Positions 24,294-31,548 of a stretch of DNA of 64,000 bases are shown here, piece after piece. The notes under the pieces are model-generated. The model saw only the letters and a program-made list of their open reading frames with translations, did no database searches and was not told where the DNA came from. The stretch covers positions 124,001 through 188,000 of the forward strand of contig JARYGU010000010.1 in NCBI GenBank assembly GCA_033795365.1, in the 5' to 3' direction. The DNA is from JARYGU01 sp033795365 (GTDB lineage: Bacteria > Pseudomonadota > Alphaproteobacteria > Rhizobiales > Rhizobiaceae). The translations under genes and the position numbers were made by a program. How positions within the stretch are numbered: the stretch's first letter is position 1; every line of letters begins with the position of its first letter.

Positions 24294-24623
24294 GGTCGTC
24301 CCCCTTACCTTCGGTTCACACCTGGTGTCACAATCATGGTTCTTCCCGTAACCTGCGGGATGGTATCCCATATATGTCAGCCTTTGCCCAAGAAAATAGA
24401 GCAAGCGCCGTCGCATATCCATCTTTCCGTCCGGCCACCTGCACCGAAAGACGGAGCTTCGAGCCGAATGCCGGTATCAAAATGCACGTTGCAATGGCCC
24501 TGCATCTCGTTCAATCTGCGGCAAGCCCGCTATGCGCATGACAGTCATGGATGGTGCGACGTCGCCGACCCGGCCTTCGGGCTAGAGGCTAGGTTGCGGC
24601 CTCGATCGCTTCAGGGGGACGGC
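24294..24623. promoter_or_regulatory. Divergent regulatory region between osmF and the DUF4126 gene
   Basis: A 330-nt gap. Two small palindromes lie on the osmF side: ACACCTGGTGT at 24318-24328 and GGGATGGTATCCC at 24357-24369; the latter also contains the inverted pair ATGG/CCAT. Both lie within about 80 nt of the osmF start and could be operators, for example for a GntR-type repressor. No gene-like frame is seen in the rest of the gap. Confidence 0.4.
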
Positions 24624-25094
24624 ATGTTCATCTACGTTCTTGCGCTGCTCATCGGCGTGGTGGCGGGTCTGCGCGCCATGACCGCGCCTGCGGCCGTCAG
24701 CATCGGCGCAGCCGCCGGGTGGCTGCCGGTTGCGAATACCTGGGCAGCCTTCATGGGCTATCGCTTTACGCCCTACATCTTCGGCATCCTCGCCATCGTC
24801 GAATTCGTAACCGACCAACTGCCGGGTACGCCGAGCCGCAAGGTGCCGCAGCAGTTCGGCGCCCGCATCGTCAGCGGCGCTTTCTGCGGCGCGGTGATCG
24901 GCACGGCGGGTGGCGGTTCACTGGTCGGCGGCCTCGTCGCAGGCGTCGTCGGCGCCGTGATCGGAACGCTCGGCGGCTACGAGGCCCGCAAGCGCCTCGT
25001 CGCGGCGATCGGAGGCAAGGATCTGCCGATCGCACTCCTCGAAGATGCCGTTGCCGTTTTGCTGGCGCTCTGGGTGGTGTCCTCAGTCCAATGA
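24624..25094 (+). CDS. DUF4126 family membrane protein
   Basis: A 156-residue hydrophobic protein with about four membrane segments and glycine-rich helices (G-A-V-I-G-T-A-G-G-G and G-A-V-I-G-T-L-G-G). The pattern L-R-A-M-T-A-P-A-A-V-S near the N-terminus is typical of DUF4126. The ATG at 24624 follows GGGGG. Its stop overlaps the start of the flavoprotein gene (ATGA), so the two are translationally coupled. Function unknown; it may anchor or serve the redox partner. Confidence 0.8.
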   Translation: MFIYVLALLIGVVAGLRAMTAPAAVSIGAAAGWLPVANTWAAFMGYRFTPYIFGILAIVEFVTDQLPGTPSRKVPQQFGARIVSGAFCGAVIGTAGGGSLVGGLVAGVVGAVIGTLGGYEARKRLVAAIGGKDLPIALLEDAVAVLLALWVVSSVQ

Positions 25095-26467
25095 CCAGAC
25101 ACTTCGACGCGATCATCATCGGAGCGGGCCAGGCGGGTCCTTCGCTTGCCGGGCGCCTCACCGATGCCGGAAAGACCGTCGCCATCATCGAGCGCAAGCT
25201 CATCGGCGGCACCTGCGTCAACACCGGCTGCATGCCGACGAAAGCGATGGTGGCGAGCGCCTATGCGATCCATCTAGCCCGCCGCGGTGCCGATTACGGC
25301 TTTTCCGCCGGGCCGCTGTCGGTCGATTTCGCCAAGGTAATGGCGCGCAAGGAAACGGTGCGCGTCAATGCCCGGACGAACAACGAAACCTGGCTGAACG
25401 GCATGAAAGGCTGCACGGTCATTCGCGGCCATGCCCGCTTCGAGGGGCCGAAACAGGTACGGGTCGGCGACGAGCTGCTTTCGGCGGACCGAATCTTTCT
25501 CAACACCGGCGGACGCGCGGCAATTCCGGATTTCCCCGGCGTCACCGACGTTCCCTATCTCACCAACGTATCGATGATGGATCTCGATACCCTGCCCCCT
25601 CATCTGCTCATCATCGGCGGCAGCTATATCGGCCTCGAATTCGCGCAGATGTTCCGCCGTTTCGGCTCGCAAGTCACGATCGTTGAAAAGGGCCCGCGCC
25701 TCATCGGCCGGGAAGACCCGGATGTCTGCGACGCCGTGCGCGACATCCTCGAAAAGGAAGGCATCCAGGTCCGGCTCAATGCCGAGTGCATCCGTTTCTT
25801 GAAGCACGGGAAGGATGTAGCGGTCGGCGTCGATTGCATGGAAGGCAGCCCGGAAATCGTCGGCTCCCATATCCTGCTTGCGACCGGACGGCGGCCGAAC
25901 ACCGACGATCTCGGCCTCGACAAGGCCGGCGTGGAGACCGACAAGCGCGGCTACATCGTGGTGGACGACGAGCTTCGCACCAACGTTGCCGGCATATGGG
26001 CCATGGGCGACTGCAACGGCCGCGGAGCCTTTACGCACACCTCCTACAACGATTTCGAAATCGTCGCTGCCAATCTCCTCGACAACGGACGACGCAAGGT
26101 TTCCGACCGCATCAGCACCTATGCGCTCTATATCGATCCGCCGCTCGGGCGCGCGGGAATGAACGAGACCGAGGCGAGGAAGTCCGCCCGAAAGCTCCTG
26201 ATCGGCACGCGACCGATGACGCGTGTCGGCCGCGCCGTCGAAAAGGGAGAAACCGAGGGCTTCATGAAGGTGATCGTCGATGCCGACACGAAGGAAATCC
26301 TCGGAGCATCGATCCTCGGCACCGGCGGAGACGAGGCGGTGCAGAGCATTCTCGACGTGATGTATGCCGGGCGGCCCTACACGACGATCACGCATGCCGT
26401 GCACATCCATCCGACTGTTTCGGAGCTGATCCCGACCGTCTTCGGTGATTTGAAGCCGGCGAACTGA
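25091..26467 (+). CDS. Mercuric-reductase/lipoamide-dehydrogenase-like flavoprotein
   Basis: A 458-residue class I pyridine nucleotide-disulfide oxidoreductase. FAD-binding G-A-G-Q-A-G lies near the N-terminus. The redox-active cysteines are C42 and C47 in G-T-C-V-N-T-G-C. NAD(P) binding is at I-I-G-G-S-Y-I-G-L-E and the C-terminal dimer-interface motif is H-I-H-P-T-V-S-E. It has no N-terminal metal-binding HMA domain and no C-terminal vicinal cysteines, so it is not a true MerA. It is not next to lipoyl-enzyme genes. The electron acceptor is unknown; it overlaps the DUF4126 gene. Confidence 0.85.
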   Translation: MTRHFDAIIIGAGQAGPSLAGRLTDAGKTVAIIERKLIGGTCVNTGCMPTKAMVASAYAIHLARRGADYGFSAGPLSVDFAKVMARKETVRVNARTNNETWLNGMKGCTVIRGHARFEGPKQVRVGDELLSADRIFLNTGGRAAIPDFPGVTDVPYLTNVSMMDLDTLPPHLLIIGGSYIGLEFAQMFRRFGSQVTIVEKGPRLIGREDPDVCDAVRDILEKEGIQVRLNAECIRFLKHGKDVAVGVDCMEGSPEIVGSHILLATGRRPNTDDLGLDKAGVETDKRGYIVVDDELRTNVAGIWAMGDCNGRGAFTHTSYNDFEIVAANLLDNGRRKVSDRISTYALYIDPPLGRAGMNETEARKSARKLLIGTRPMTRVGRAVEKGETEGFMKVIVDADTKEILGASILGTGGDEAVQSILDVMYAGRPYTTITHAVHIHPTVSELIPTVFGDLKPAN

Positions 26468-26499
26468 GCCCGATGGCCGGCCCGTGACGGCAGCCGAAA

Positions 26500-26570
26500 T
26501 CTTTATGGGATCTTTATTTCTTTCCTGTTCCGGCTCTCTCGAACCTTTATGCGGGTTCGGTCCATAATCC
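26500..26570 (+). promoter_or_regulatory. Candidate KdpE-dependent kdp promoter
   Basis: Two copies of TCTTTAT start at 26500 and 26511, 11 nt apart (one helical turn); a third TTTAT lies at 26546. Phased T-rich repeats are the known form of KdpE target sites. Downstream, CATAAT at 26563-26568 could be a -10 box, with no good -35 at 17 nt, as expected for an activator-dependent promoter. A small inverted repeat CGAACC/GGTTCG spans 26540-26559. The predicted transcription start is near 26575. Confidence 0.5.
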
Positions 26571-26593
26571 GTGATGAATAGAAAAAGCGGGAT

Positions 26594-26661
26594 CATCGCT
26601 TCTCTGCAGGGAGGCGATGTTTCCGCTGCGCGGGATGCGCCGCCTGAAGCAACTCCCGCGC
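26594..26661 (+). promoter_or_regulatory. Structured 5' leader of the kdp transcript
   Basis: Two hairpins can form between the candidate promoter and the first small gene. One spans 26594-26619 with arms CATCGC and GCGATG extended inward by further pairs, including wobbles, around a TGCA loop. The second has exact arms GCGCGGGA (26628-26635) and TCCCGCGC (26654-26661). No known riboswitch was recognised. They may affect stability or attenuation. Confidence 0.4.
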
Positions 26662-26695
26662 GGAATGCTCTCATCCACATAAGGAGCCATGGACA

Positions 26696-26776
26696 ATGGA
26701 CATCATCATGATCGCGATAGCCTTGTTGTTCTTCGCATTTTCCTTCGCCTATGCGAACGCCTGCGACAAGCTGTGA
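26696..26776 (+). CDS. 26-residue membrane peptide at the head of the kdp operon
   Basis: A tiny frame begins with ATG at 26696, 9 nt after AAGGAG. The product is one hydrophobic helix (I-I-M-I-A-I-A-L-L-F-F-A-F-S-F-A) with a short polar end N-A-C-D-K-L. It ends 16 nt before kdpF. Its position, ribosome-binding site and composition make it a credible small membrane protein that may associate with the KdpFABC complex. I do not know an assigned function. Confidence 0.65.
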   Translation: MDIIMIAIALLFFAFSFAYANACDKL

Positions 26777-26792
26777 TCGAAAGGACTTGATC

Positions 26793-26882
26793 ATGCTTGC
26801 GGAATACATCCTCGGCGGCGCCGTAACCCTATTTCTTCTCGCCTATCTGACCTACGCCCTCGTCCGTCCGGAACGGTTCTGA
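26793..26882 (+). CDS. kdpF: Potassium-transporting ATPase subunit KdpF
   Basis: A 29-residue single-helix protein (M-L-A-E-Y-I-L-G-G, a hydrophobic core, then L-V-R-P-E-R-F). The ending L-x-x-P-E-R-F and the size are typical of KdpF, which stabilises the KdpFABC complex in the membrane. It lies 31 nt before kdpA and is too short for ordinary gene finding. Confidence 0.92.
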   Translation: MLAEYILGGAVTLFLLAYLTYALVRPERF

Positions 26883-26913
26883 TCGCACGGCCCAACGCTT
26901 CGAAAGCTCTCCC

Positions 26914-28617
26914 ATGACTCTCAACGGATGGATACAGATCCTCGTCTTCTGCGGGATCGTCGTTTTGCTCGTAAAGCCGCTCGGCGGCTACATGACCCGC
27001 GTCTTCAGCGGCGAGCGCACGCTTCTGTCGCCGCTGCTCGGCCCGGTCGAGCGCGGCCTCTACGCCATCGCCGGCACCAGCGACCGCGAGGAACAGCACT
27101 GGACGAGCTACGCCGCCGGCATGCTGTTTTTCAATCTCGCCGGCTTTCTCCTGCTCTACCTCCTCCAGCGGGCCCAGGGAGCGCTCCCCTTCAATCCGGC
27201 GGGGATGCCCGCTGTCGGTCCAGAACTTGCCTTCAACACCGCGGCAAGCTTCATGACGAACACCAACTGGCAGAACTACGGCGGCGAAAGTACCATGTCG
27301 TATCTGACCCAGATGGCCGGCCTTACCGTGCAGAACTTCGTATCGGCGGCCACCGGCATCGCCATCGCAGTCGCGCTGATCCGCGGCTTTGCCCGCGCAT
27401 CCGGAAAGACGATCGGCAATTTCTGGGTCGATATGACCCGCGCGACGCTCTATGTGCTCCTGCCGCTCTGCATCGTGCTGACGCTCGTCTATGTCTATCT
27501 CGGAATTCCGCAGACGCTTGGCGCCTATGTCGGAGCGACGACGCTCGAAGGCGCGCAGCAGACGATCGCACTCGGACCGGCGGCCTCCCAGATCGCCATC
27601 AAGATGCTCGGGACCAATGGCGGCGGCTTCTTCAATGCCAACGCCGCGCATCCTTTCGAAAATCCCGACGCGATCTCGAACCTGATCCAGATGGTCTCGA
27701 TCTTCGCCATCGGCGCCGCCCTGACGAACGTTTTCGGCAGGATGGTCGGCAACCAGCGGCAGGGCTGGGCGATCCTCGCGACGATGGGCGTGCTGTTCGT
27801 TGCCGGCGTCGCCGTTTGCTACTGGGCAGAGGCCGCCGGCAATCCGCTCGTCCACGCCTTTGGGCTGGAAGGCGGAAACATGGAAGGCAAGGAAGTCCGC
27901 TTCGGCATCGCCCTGTCCTCCCTCTTCGCCGTCGTCACGACCGCGGCCTCCTGCGGCGCGGTCAATGCGATGCACGGAAGCTTCACCGCGCTCGGCGGAC
28001 TGATCCCGCTGATCAACATGGAGCTCGGCGAGGTCATCGTCGGTGGCGTCGGCGCAGGCTTCTACGGCATCCTGCTCTTCGTCGTGCTCGCGATCTTCGT
28101 CGCCGGCCTGATGGTCGGCCGCACGCCGGAATATCTCGGCAAGAAGATCGAGGCCAAGGAGGTCAAGATGGCGGTGCTCGCCATTCTCTGCCTGCCGGGC
28201 GCGATGCTGATCTTCACGGCCATCGCCGTGATCCTGCCGACAGGCGTCGCATCCATCGGCAATCCGGGGCCGCACGGCTTCTCGGAAATCCTCTACGCCT
28301 ATACCTCGGGCGCAGCAAACAACGGTTCCGCCTTCGGCGGCCTCACCGGCAATACGCCCTGGTACAACATCACCATCGGCCTTGCCATGCTGATCGGCCG
28401 GTTCCTCGTCATCATCCCGGCGCTGGCGATTGCCGGCTCGCTGGTCGCCAAGAAGACCGTTCCCGCTTCGGCAGGCACTTTTCCCACCGACGGCACGCTG
28501 TTCGTCGGGCTGCTGGTCGGCGTCATCCTGATCGTGGGCGGGCTCACCTTCTTTCCCGCGCTCGCCGTGGGTCCGATCGTCGAGCATCTGGCCATGCTGC
28601 GCGGGCAGACCTTCTGA
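26914..28617 (+). CDS. kdpA: Potassium-transporting ATPase channel-like subunit KdpA
   Basis: A 567-residue SKT-superfamily membrane protein, close to the usual 557-600 residues. Pore-loop motifs are visible: T-N-T-N-W-Q-N-Y-G-G-E in the second repeat and T-N-G-G-G-F-F-N-A-N in the third, with N-N-G-S-A-F-G-G-L in the fourth. It binds and selects K+ and passes it to KdpB. It follows kdpF by 31 nt and is intact. Confidence 0.97.
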   Translation: MTLNGWIQILVFCGIVVLLVKPLGGYMTRVFSGERTLLSPLLGPVERGLYAIAGTSDREEQHWTSYAAGMLFFNLAGFLLLYLLQRAQGALPFNPAGMPAVGPELAFNTAASFMTNTNWQNYGGESTMSYLTQMAGLTVQNFVSAATGIAIAVALIRGFARASGKTIGNFWVDMTRATLYVLLPLCIVLTLVYVYLGIPQTLGAYVGATTLEGAQQTIALGPAASQIAIKMLGTNGGGFFNANAAHPFENPDAISNLIQMVSIFAIGAALTNVFGRMVGNQRQGWAILATMGVLFVAGVAVCYWAEAAGNPLVHAFGLEGGNMEGKEVRFGIALSSLFAVVTTAASCGAVNAMHGSFTALGGLIPLINMELGEVIVGGVGAGFYGILLFVVLAIFVAGLMVGRTPEYLGKKIEAKEVKMAVLAILCLPGAMLIFTAIAVILPTGVASIGNPGPHGFSEILYAYTSGAANNGSAFGGLTGNTPWYNITIGLAMLIGRFLVIIPALAIAGSLVAKKTVPASAGTFPTDGTLFVGLLVGVILIVGGLTFFPALAVGPIVEHLAMLRGQTF

Positions 28618-28630
28618 ACGGATCGCGCAA

Positions 28631-28798
28631 ATGAACCGACCACGCCATCAACGCAAACATCATAACTCCCGCGCCCTCTCGGCGCGGGATGCGACCGCCC
28701 ACCCTCGCGCCTCGAGCATCATCCTCGCAATCGTGATGGCGATGCTGGCGATCGTGCTCGCCGCAAAGGCTTTCGATCACCTGTTCACGACGGTCTGA
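28631..28798 (+). CDS. 55-residue single-span protein between kdpA and kdpB
   Basis: A short frame begins with ATG at 28631, 13 nt after the kdpA stop, and ends 41 nt before kdpB. The first 28 residues are basic and His/Arg-rich (R-P-R-H-Q-R-K-H-H). A clear membrane helix follows (I-I-L-A-I-V-M-A-M-L-A-I-V-L-A-A) and then a short tail ending F-T-T-V. The ribosome-binding site is weak, but position and one well-formed helix support a real gene. By topology rules the basic N-terminus would be cytoplasmic. No family recognised. Confidence 0.6.
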   Translation: MNRPRHQRKHHNSRALSARDATAHPRASSIILAIVMAMLAIVLAAKAFDHLFTTV

Positions 28799-28839
28799 CC
28801 AACCGGCGCCCCACAAGAACACTCATGCTGGAGTCTCTG

Positions 28840-30912
28840 ATGAGCCAGTCAAAAACCGCGAGCATCCTCGACGCTCGCATCCTCGTTCCCGCCGTCGGCG
28901 ATGCCTTCCGGAAACTCGATCCGCGAAGCCTCGCCAGAAATCCGGTGATGTTTGTCGTCGCCGTCGTCTCGGCTCTGACCACCGTCCTTCTCGTCAAGGA
29001 TCTGCTGACGGGCGGCCCCGATCTCGGCTTCTCGTTCCAGATCGTTCTATGGCTCTGGTTCACGGTGCTGTTCGCCAATTTCGCCGAAGCCGTCGCCGAA
29101 GGGCGCGGAAAAGCGCAGGCCGAATCGCTGCGGCGGACCCGCACCGACACCCAGGCGAAGCTGCTTTCCGGCGACAGCCGGACCGCCTACAAGCTGGTGC
29201 CCGGCACAAGCCTGAAGGTCGGCGACATCGTGCTCGTCGAGGCCGGCGACATCATCCCCTCCGATGGCGAGGTCATCGAAGGCATCGCTTCCGTCAACGA
29301 AGCGGCGATCACCGGCGAATCCGCCCCCGTCATCCGTGAATCGGGCGGCGACCGCTCGGCCGTGACCGGCGGCACACAGGTTCTCTCCGACTGGATCCGC
29401 GTCCGCATCACGGCTGCGGCTGGCTCGACCTTCATCGACCGCATGATCTCCCTTGTCGAAGGCGCCGAGCGTCAGAAAACCCCGAATGAGATCGCCCTCA
29501 ACATCCTGCTTGCAGGCATGACGCTGATCTTCGTGCTGGCGACGGCGACGATCCCGAGCTTCGCCTCCTATGCCGGTGGCTATATTCCCGTAATCGTGCT
29601 CGTCGCCCTCTTCGTGACGCTCATTCCCACCACCATCGGCGCGCTGCTTTCGGCGATCGGTATTGCCGGCATGGACCGCCTCGTGCGCTTCAACGTGCTC
29701 GCCATGTCCGGCCGCGCGGTGGAAGCCGCTGGCGACGTCGATACGCTGCTTCTCGACAAAACCGGCACGATCACGCTCGGCAATCGCCAGGCAACCGAGT
29801 TTCATCCGATACGCGGGGTGAGCGAGCGGGAGCTGGCCGATGCGGCACAGCTCGCCTCGCTTGCCGACGAAACGCCGGAAGGACGATCGATCGTCGTACT
29901 TGCGAAGGAGAAATACGGCATCCGCGCCCGCGACATGCAGAGCCTGCACGCGACCTTCGTTCCCTTCACGGCGCAGAGCCGGATGAGCGGCGTCGATTTC
30001 GACGGCACGTCGATCCGCAAGGGCGCCGTCGATGCGGTGCTGAAGCACGCCGAGGCGACCGCTTCGGCAATCGGCAGCAACAGGGCAAGCAGCGAGGCCG
30101 TGCGGGAGATCCAGGCGATCGCCGACGAGATCGCCAAGGCCGGCGGCACCCCTCTCGCCGTCCTGCGCGATGAACGGCTCCTCGGCATCGTTTATCTCAA
30201 GGATATCGTCAAGGGCGGGATCAGGGAACGCTTCGCGGAACTGCGACGCATGGGGATCCGCACCGTGATGATCACGGGCGACAACCCGATGACCGCGGCA
30301 GCCATTGCGGCAGAAGCCGGCGTGGACGATTTCCTGGCCCAGGCCACGCCGGAAAACAAGCTGTCGCTGATCCGCGAGGAACAGGCCAAGGGCAAGCTCG
30401 TCGCCATGTGCGGTGACGGCACCAACGACGCCCCGGCGCTTGCCCAGGCGGATGTAGGCGTCGCCATGAACACCGGCACCGTGGCCGCCCGCGAAGCCGG
30501 CAACATGGTCGATCTCGACAGCGATCCGACCAAGCTCATCGAGATCGTCGAGATCGGCAAGCAGCTGCTGATGACCCGCGGCGCCCTGACGACGTTCTCG
30601 ATCGCCAACGACATCGCGAAATATTTCGCCATCATTCCGGCGATGTTCCTGGCCTTCTATCCGCAGCTCGCAGCACTCAACATCATGGGACTGGAGACAC
30701 CGCAGAGCGCCATTCTTTCGGCGATCATCTTCAATGCGCTGATCATCGTCGCGCTCATCCCGCTGTCGCTGAAGGGCGTCACCTACCGCGCCGTCGGCGC
30801 CGGAGCCCTGCTGTCCCGCAATCTTCTGATCTACGGCCTCGGCGGCATCATCGTCCCCTTCGTCGGCATCAAGGTCATCGACATGGCCATCACCGCCCTA
30901 GGCCTCGTCTAA
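28840..30912 (+). CDS. kdpB: Potassium-transporting ATPase ATP-binding subunit KdpB
   Basis: A 690-residue P-type ATPase. The ATG at 28840 has GGAG 6 nt upstream; an in-frame ATG at 28825 would add five residues. Key residues: TGES with Ser161 (the inhibitory phosphoserine site in E. coli KdpB), phospho-acceptor D306 in D-K-T-G-T, and hinge M-C-G-D-G-T-N-D-A-P. It hydrolyses ATP and drives K+ uptake with KdpA. Full length. Confidence 0.97.
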   Translation: MSQSKTASILDARILVPAVGDAFRKLDPRSLARNPVMFVVAVVSALTTVLLVKDLLTGGPDLGFSFQIVLWLWFTVLFANFAEAVAEGRGKAQAESLRRTRTDTQAKLLSGDSRTAYKLVPGTSLKVGDIVLVEAGDIIPSDGEVIEGIASVNEAAITGESAPVIRESGGDRSAVTGGTQVLSDWIRVRITAAAGSTFIDRMISLVEGAERQKTPNEIALNILLAGMTLIFVLATATIPSFASYAGGYIPVIVLVALFVTLIPTTIGALLSAIGIAGMDRLVRFNVLAMSGRAVEAAGDVDTLLLDKTGTITLGNRQATEFHPIRGVSERELADAAQLASLADETPEGRSIVVLAKEKYGIRARDMQSLHATFVPFTAQSRMSGVDFDGTSIRKGAVDAVLKHAEATASAIGSNRASSEAVREIQAIADEIAKAGGTPLAVLRDERLLGIVYLKDIVKGGIRERFAELRRMGIRTVMITGDNPMTAAAIAAEAGVDDFLAQATPENKLSLIREEQAKGKLVAMCGDGTNDAPALAQADVGVAMNTGTVAAREAGNMVDLDSDPTKLIEIVEIGKQLLMTRGALTTFSIANDIAKYFAIIPAMFLAFYPQLAALNIMGLETPQSAILSAIIFNALIIVALIPLSLKGVTYRAVGAGALLSRNLLIYGLGGIIVPFVGIKVIDMAITALGLV

Positions 30913-30924
30913 AGGATCGTTTCC

Positions 30925-31494
30925 ATGCTCAAGCAACTCAGACCCGCAATTATCATGATCGTCGCCCTGACGGTGATCACCGGCCTCGCCTATCCTCTCG
31001 GCATGACGGCGATCGCGCAGGCGATCTTCCCGCAGCAGGCGAGTGGCAGCCTGATCGAGAGGAACGGCCGCATCGTCGGTTCCAGCCTCATCGGCCAGGT
31101 GTTCGCCAGCGAGCGCTATTTCCACGGCCGGCCTTCCGCAGCCGGCGACGGCTACAACGCCGTCGCCTCCAGCGGTTCCAACCTCGGCCCGACCAACCCG
31201 AAGCTGATCGACCGCATCAAGGCCGATACCGAAGCGCTGAGGGCCGAAAATCCGGATGCCGCCGTTCCCATGGACCTCGTCACCACATCGGGCAGCGGAC
31301 TGGACCCTCATATCTCTCCGGAAGCGGCCTATTTCCAGGTCGCGCGCGTCGCAAGGGCTCGCGGAATGGACGAAGCCCGGGTAAAGACGCTGGTGGACAG
31401 CCATGTCGAAGAGCGCGAGCTGGGTTTTCTCGGCGAACCGGTCGTCAATGTCCTCGCGCTCAACATGGCGCTCGACGAAGCTGTGACGGAATGA
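30925..31494 (+). CDS. kdpC: Potassium-transporting ATPase subunit KdpC
   Basis: A 189-residue protein with one N-terminal membrane helix (residues about 10-35) and a periplasmic domain containing Y-F-H-G-R-P-S and S-G-S-G-L-D-P-H-I-S-P, the KdpC signatures. It stabilises the pump and increases its apparent affinity. It starts 12 nt after kdpB with AAAGGA upstream. Confidence 0.97.
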   Translation: MLKQLRPAIIMIVALTVITGLAYPLGMTAIAQAIFPQQASGSLIERNGRIVGSSLIGQVFASERYFHGRPSAAGDGYNAVASSGSNLGPTNPKLIDRIKADTEALRAENPDAAVPMDLVTTSGSGLDPHISPEAAYFQVARVARARGMDEARVKTLVDSHVEERELGFLGEPVVNVLALNMALDEAVTE

Positions 31495-31548
31495 AACGAT
31501 GGGCCGGAGCGACCAGCTCCGGCTTGTCCAAGGAAGAGATCGCTGCCG

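Noticed and set aside
25091..26467. True mercuric reductase (MerA)
   Set aside because: There is no HMA domain, no C-terminal Cys pair and no mer genes nearby; only the general oxidoreductase fold is supported.
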